Assembly (NCBI GenBank): GCA_937858255.1 | Contig: CALLZQ010000823.1 | Span: 1 to 6,120 of the forward strand | Length of the DNA stretch: 6,120 nucleotides | Reading direction: 5' to 3' | Origin: an uncultured Tabrizicola sp. | GTDB taxonomy: Bacteria > Pseudomonadota > Alphaproteobacteria > Rhodobacterales > Rhodobacteraceae | In this document: positions 5,601 through 6,120 of the stretch, in pieces | How the letters are laid out: the number at the start of each line of letters is the position of its first letter | Numbering within the stretch: position 1 is the stretch's first letter | Notes under the pieces: model-generated | The model's database searches: none | What the model saw: the letters and a program-made list of their open reading frames with translations, nothing else | What the model was told of the DNA's origin: nothing | Made by a program: the position numbers and the translations under genes

Positions 5601-6120
5601 CGCCCAAGACCGCCATCCGGGCCGAGGCCGAGGGGTTTTATGCCGCCCTCCTCGCCACCGGCGCCCAGCCGGTCGAGGCCGATCTGTTGCTGCCCGCTGA
5701 AACCCTGCTCGACCTTTATGGCGAGGATATCCGCGCCCGCGCCTATGTGACGCAAGATCCGGTGCGGGGCGAGATGATGCTGCGCCCCGATTTCACCGTG
5801 CCGGTCGTGCAGGCGCATATGGAACACGGGGCGGAACCGGCGCGCTATTGCTATATGGGCGAGGTGTTTCGCCAGCAGGTCCACCTTGGCCCGCGGCAAA
5901 GCGAATATGTGCAGGTCGGCTATGAGGTGTTTGACGGCACCGACCCGCTCGCCGCCGATGCCGAGGTCTTTGCCCTGTTCGCGCGCCTTTTGGCACCGCT
6001 CGGGCCGAAGGCGCTGACCGGCGACATCGGCATCCTTCTGGCGGCCATCGAGGGGCTGACCACCACGCCACGCCGCAAGGCCGCGCTGTTCGCCTTCGAT
6101 CGCGATTCGGCCATGACCTC
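5597..6120 (+). CDS. hisZ: ATP phosphoribosyltransferase regulatory subunit HisZ (partial at right edge)
   Basis: HisZ is a HisRS paralogue with no aminoacylation activity. It forms a complex with short-form HisG, the first enzyme of histidine biosynthesis, and mediates activation and histidine feedback. The visible 174 residues run without a stop to the window edge; full HisZ is roughly 320-400 residues. Class II core features are present: '[15 protein letters not shown]' (61-75), equivalent to the '[10 protein letters not shown]' region of HisRS, and '[12 protein letters not shown]' (83-94) at motif 2, followed by '[17 protein letters not shown]'. The motif 2 loop differs from HisRS, fitting a regulatory paralogue. 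The ATG overlaps the hisS stop (ATGA), so the two are translationally coupled. hisG is expected just beyond the window, as in other Rhodobacterales; that is inference. Confidence 0.92.
   Translation, partial: MTPKTAIRAEAEGFYAALLATGAQPVEADLLLPAETLLDLYGEDIRARAYVTQDPVRGEMMLRPDFTVPVVQAHMEHGAEPARYCYMGEVFRQQVHLGPRQSEYVQVGYEVFDGTDPLAADAEVFALFARLLAPLGPKALTGDIGILLAAIEGLTTTPRRKAALFAFDRDSAMT

Noticed and set aside
5990..6005. TGGCAC followed by GC at sigma-54 spacing
   Set aside because: The -12 box is GGGCC, matching only the GC, and the site is deep inside hisZ; likely chance.

Overview
The window is GC-rich, tightly packed DNA from an alphaproteobacterium, most likely the order Rhodobacterales and close to Paracoccus/Rhodobacter. 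The evidence is the codon usage, the alphaproteobacterial type of histidyl-tRNA synthetase, the hisS-hisZ pair, and a flagellar cluster mixing standard genes (flgA, flgM, a fliL-like gene) with lineage-type accessory genes. It looks chromosomal. I see no mobile element, CRISPR array, tRNA or rRNA gene, and no gene-free stretch over 130 bases.

Region 1 (1-2063, plus strand) is the end of a flagellar operon. It holds the C-terminal part of a probable FlgT-like protein cut by the window edge, flgA (P-ring assembly chaperone), flgM (anti-sigma-28) and a small membrane-anchored protein of unknown function. These genes overlap or are separated by 10-18 bases. They end at a strong GC-rich hairpin (2039-2063), which also serves the genes converging from the right.

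Region 2 (2071-3829) is a divergent flagellar accessory locus. On the minus strand, a 146-residue protein of unknown function is translationally coupled (ATGA overlap) to an exported Sel1-repeat protein. On the plus strand is a FliL-like single-pass membrane protein. The 125-base spacer carries a near-consensus sigma-54 promoter (TGGCACG-N4-TTGC, GG-N10-GC) facing the FliL-like gene. Its predicted transcription start falls on or beside the ATG, so the mRNA may be leaderless. The same 17 bases form an inverted repeat with a weaker sigma-54-like match facing the minus-strand pair. This locus is the best candidate for something under-described: a small motor or stator accessory module.

Region 3 (3837-6120) is housekeeping. 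It holds slyX on the minus strand, converging on the fliL-like gene with only 7 bases between stop codons, and then, divergent from slyX, hisS overlapping hisZ by ATGA. hisS encodes a eukaryote-like HisRS of the type found in most alphaproteobacteria. hisZ encodes the catalytically inactive HisRS paralogue that activates short-form HisG, and it runs off the right edge.

Regions 1 and 2 fit together as flagellar assembly, regulation and motor functions. Region 3 links tRNA-His charging with histidine biosynthesis. Family assignments come from reading the translations by eye; no database search was possible.
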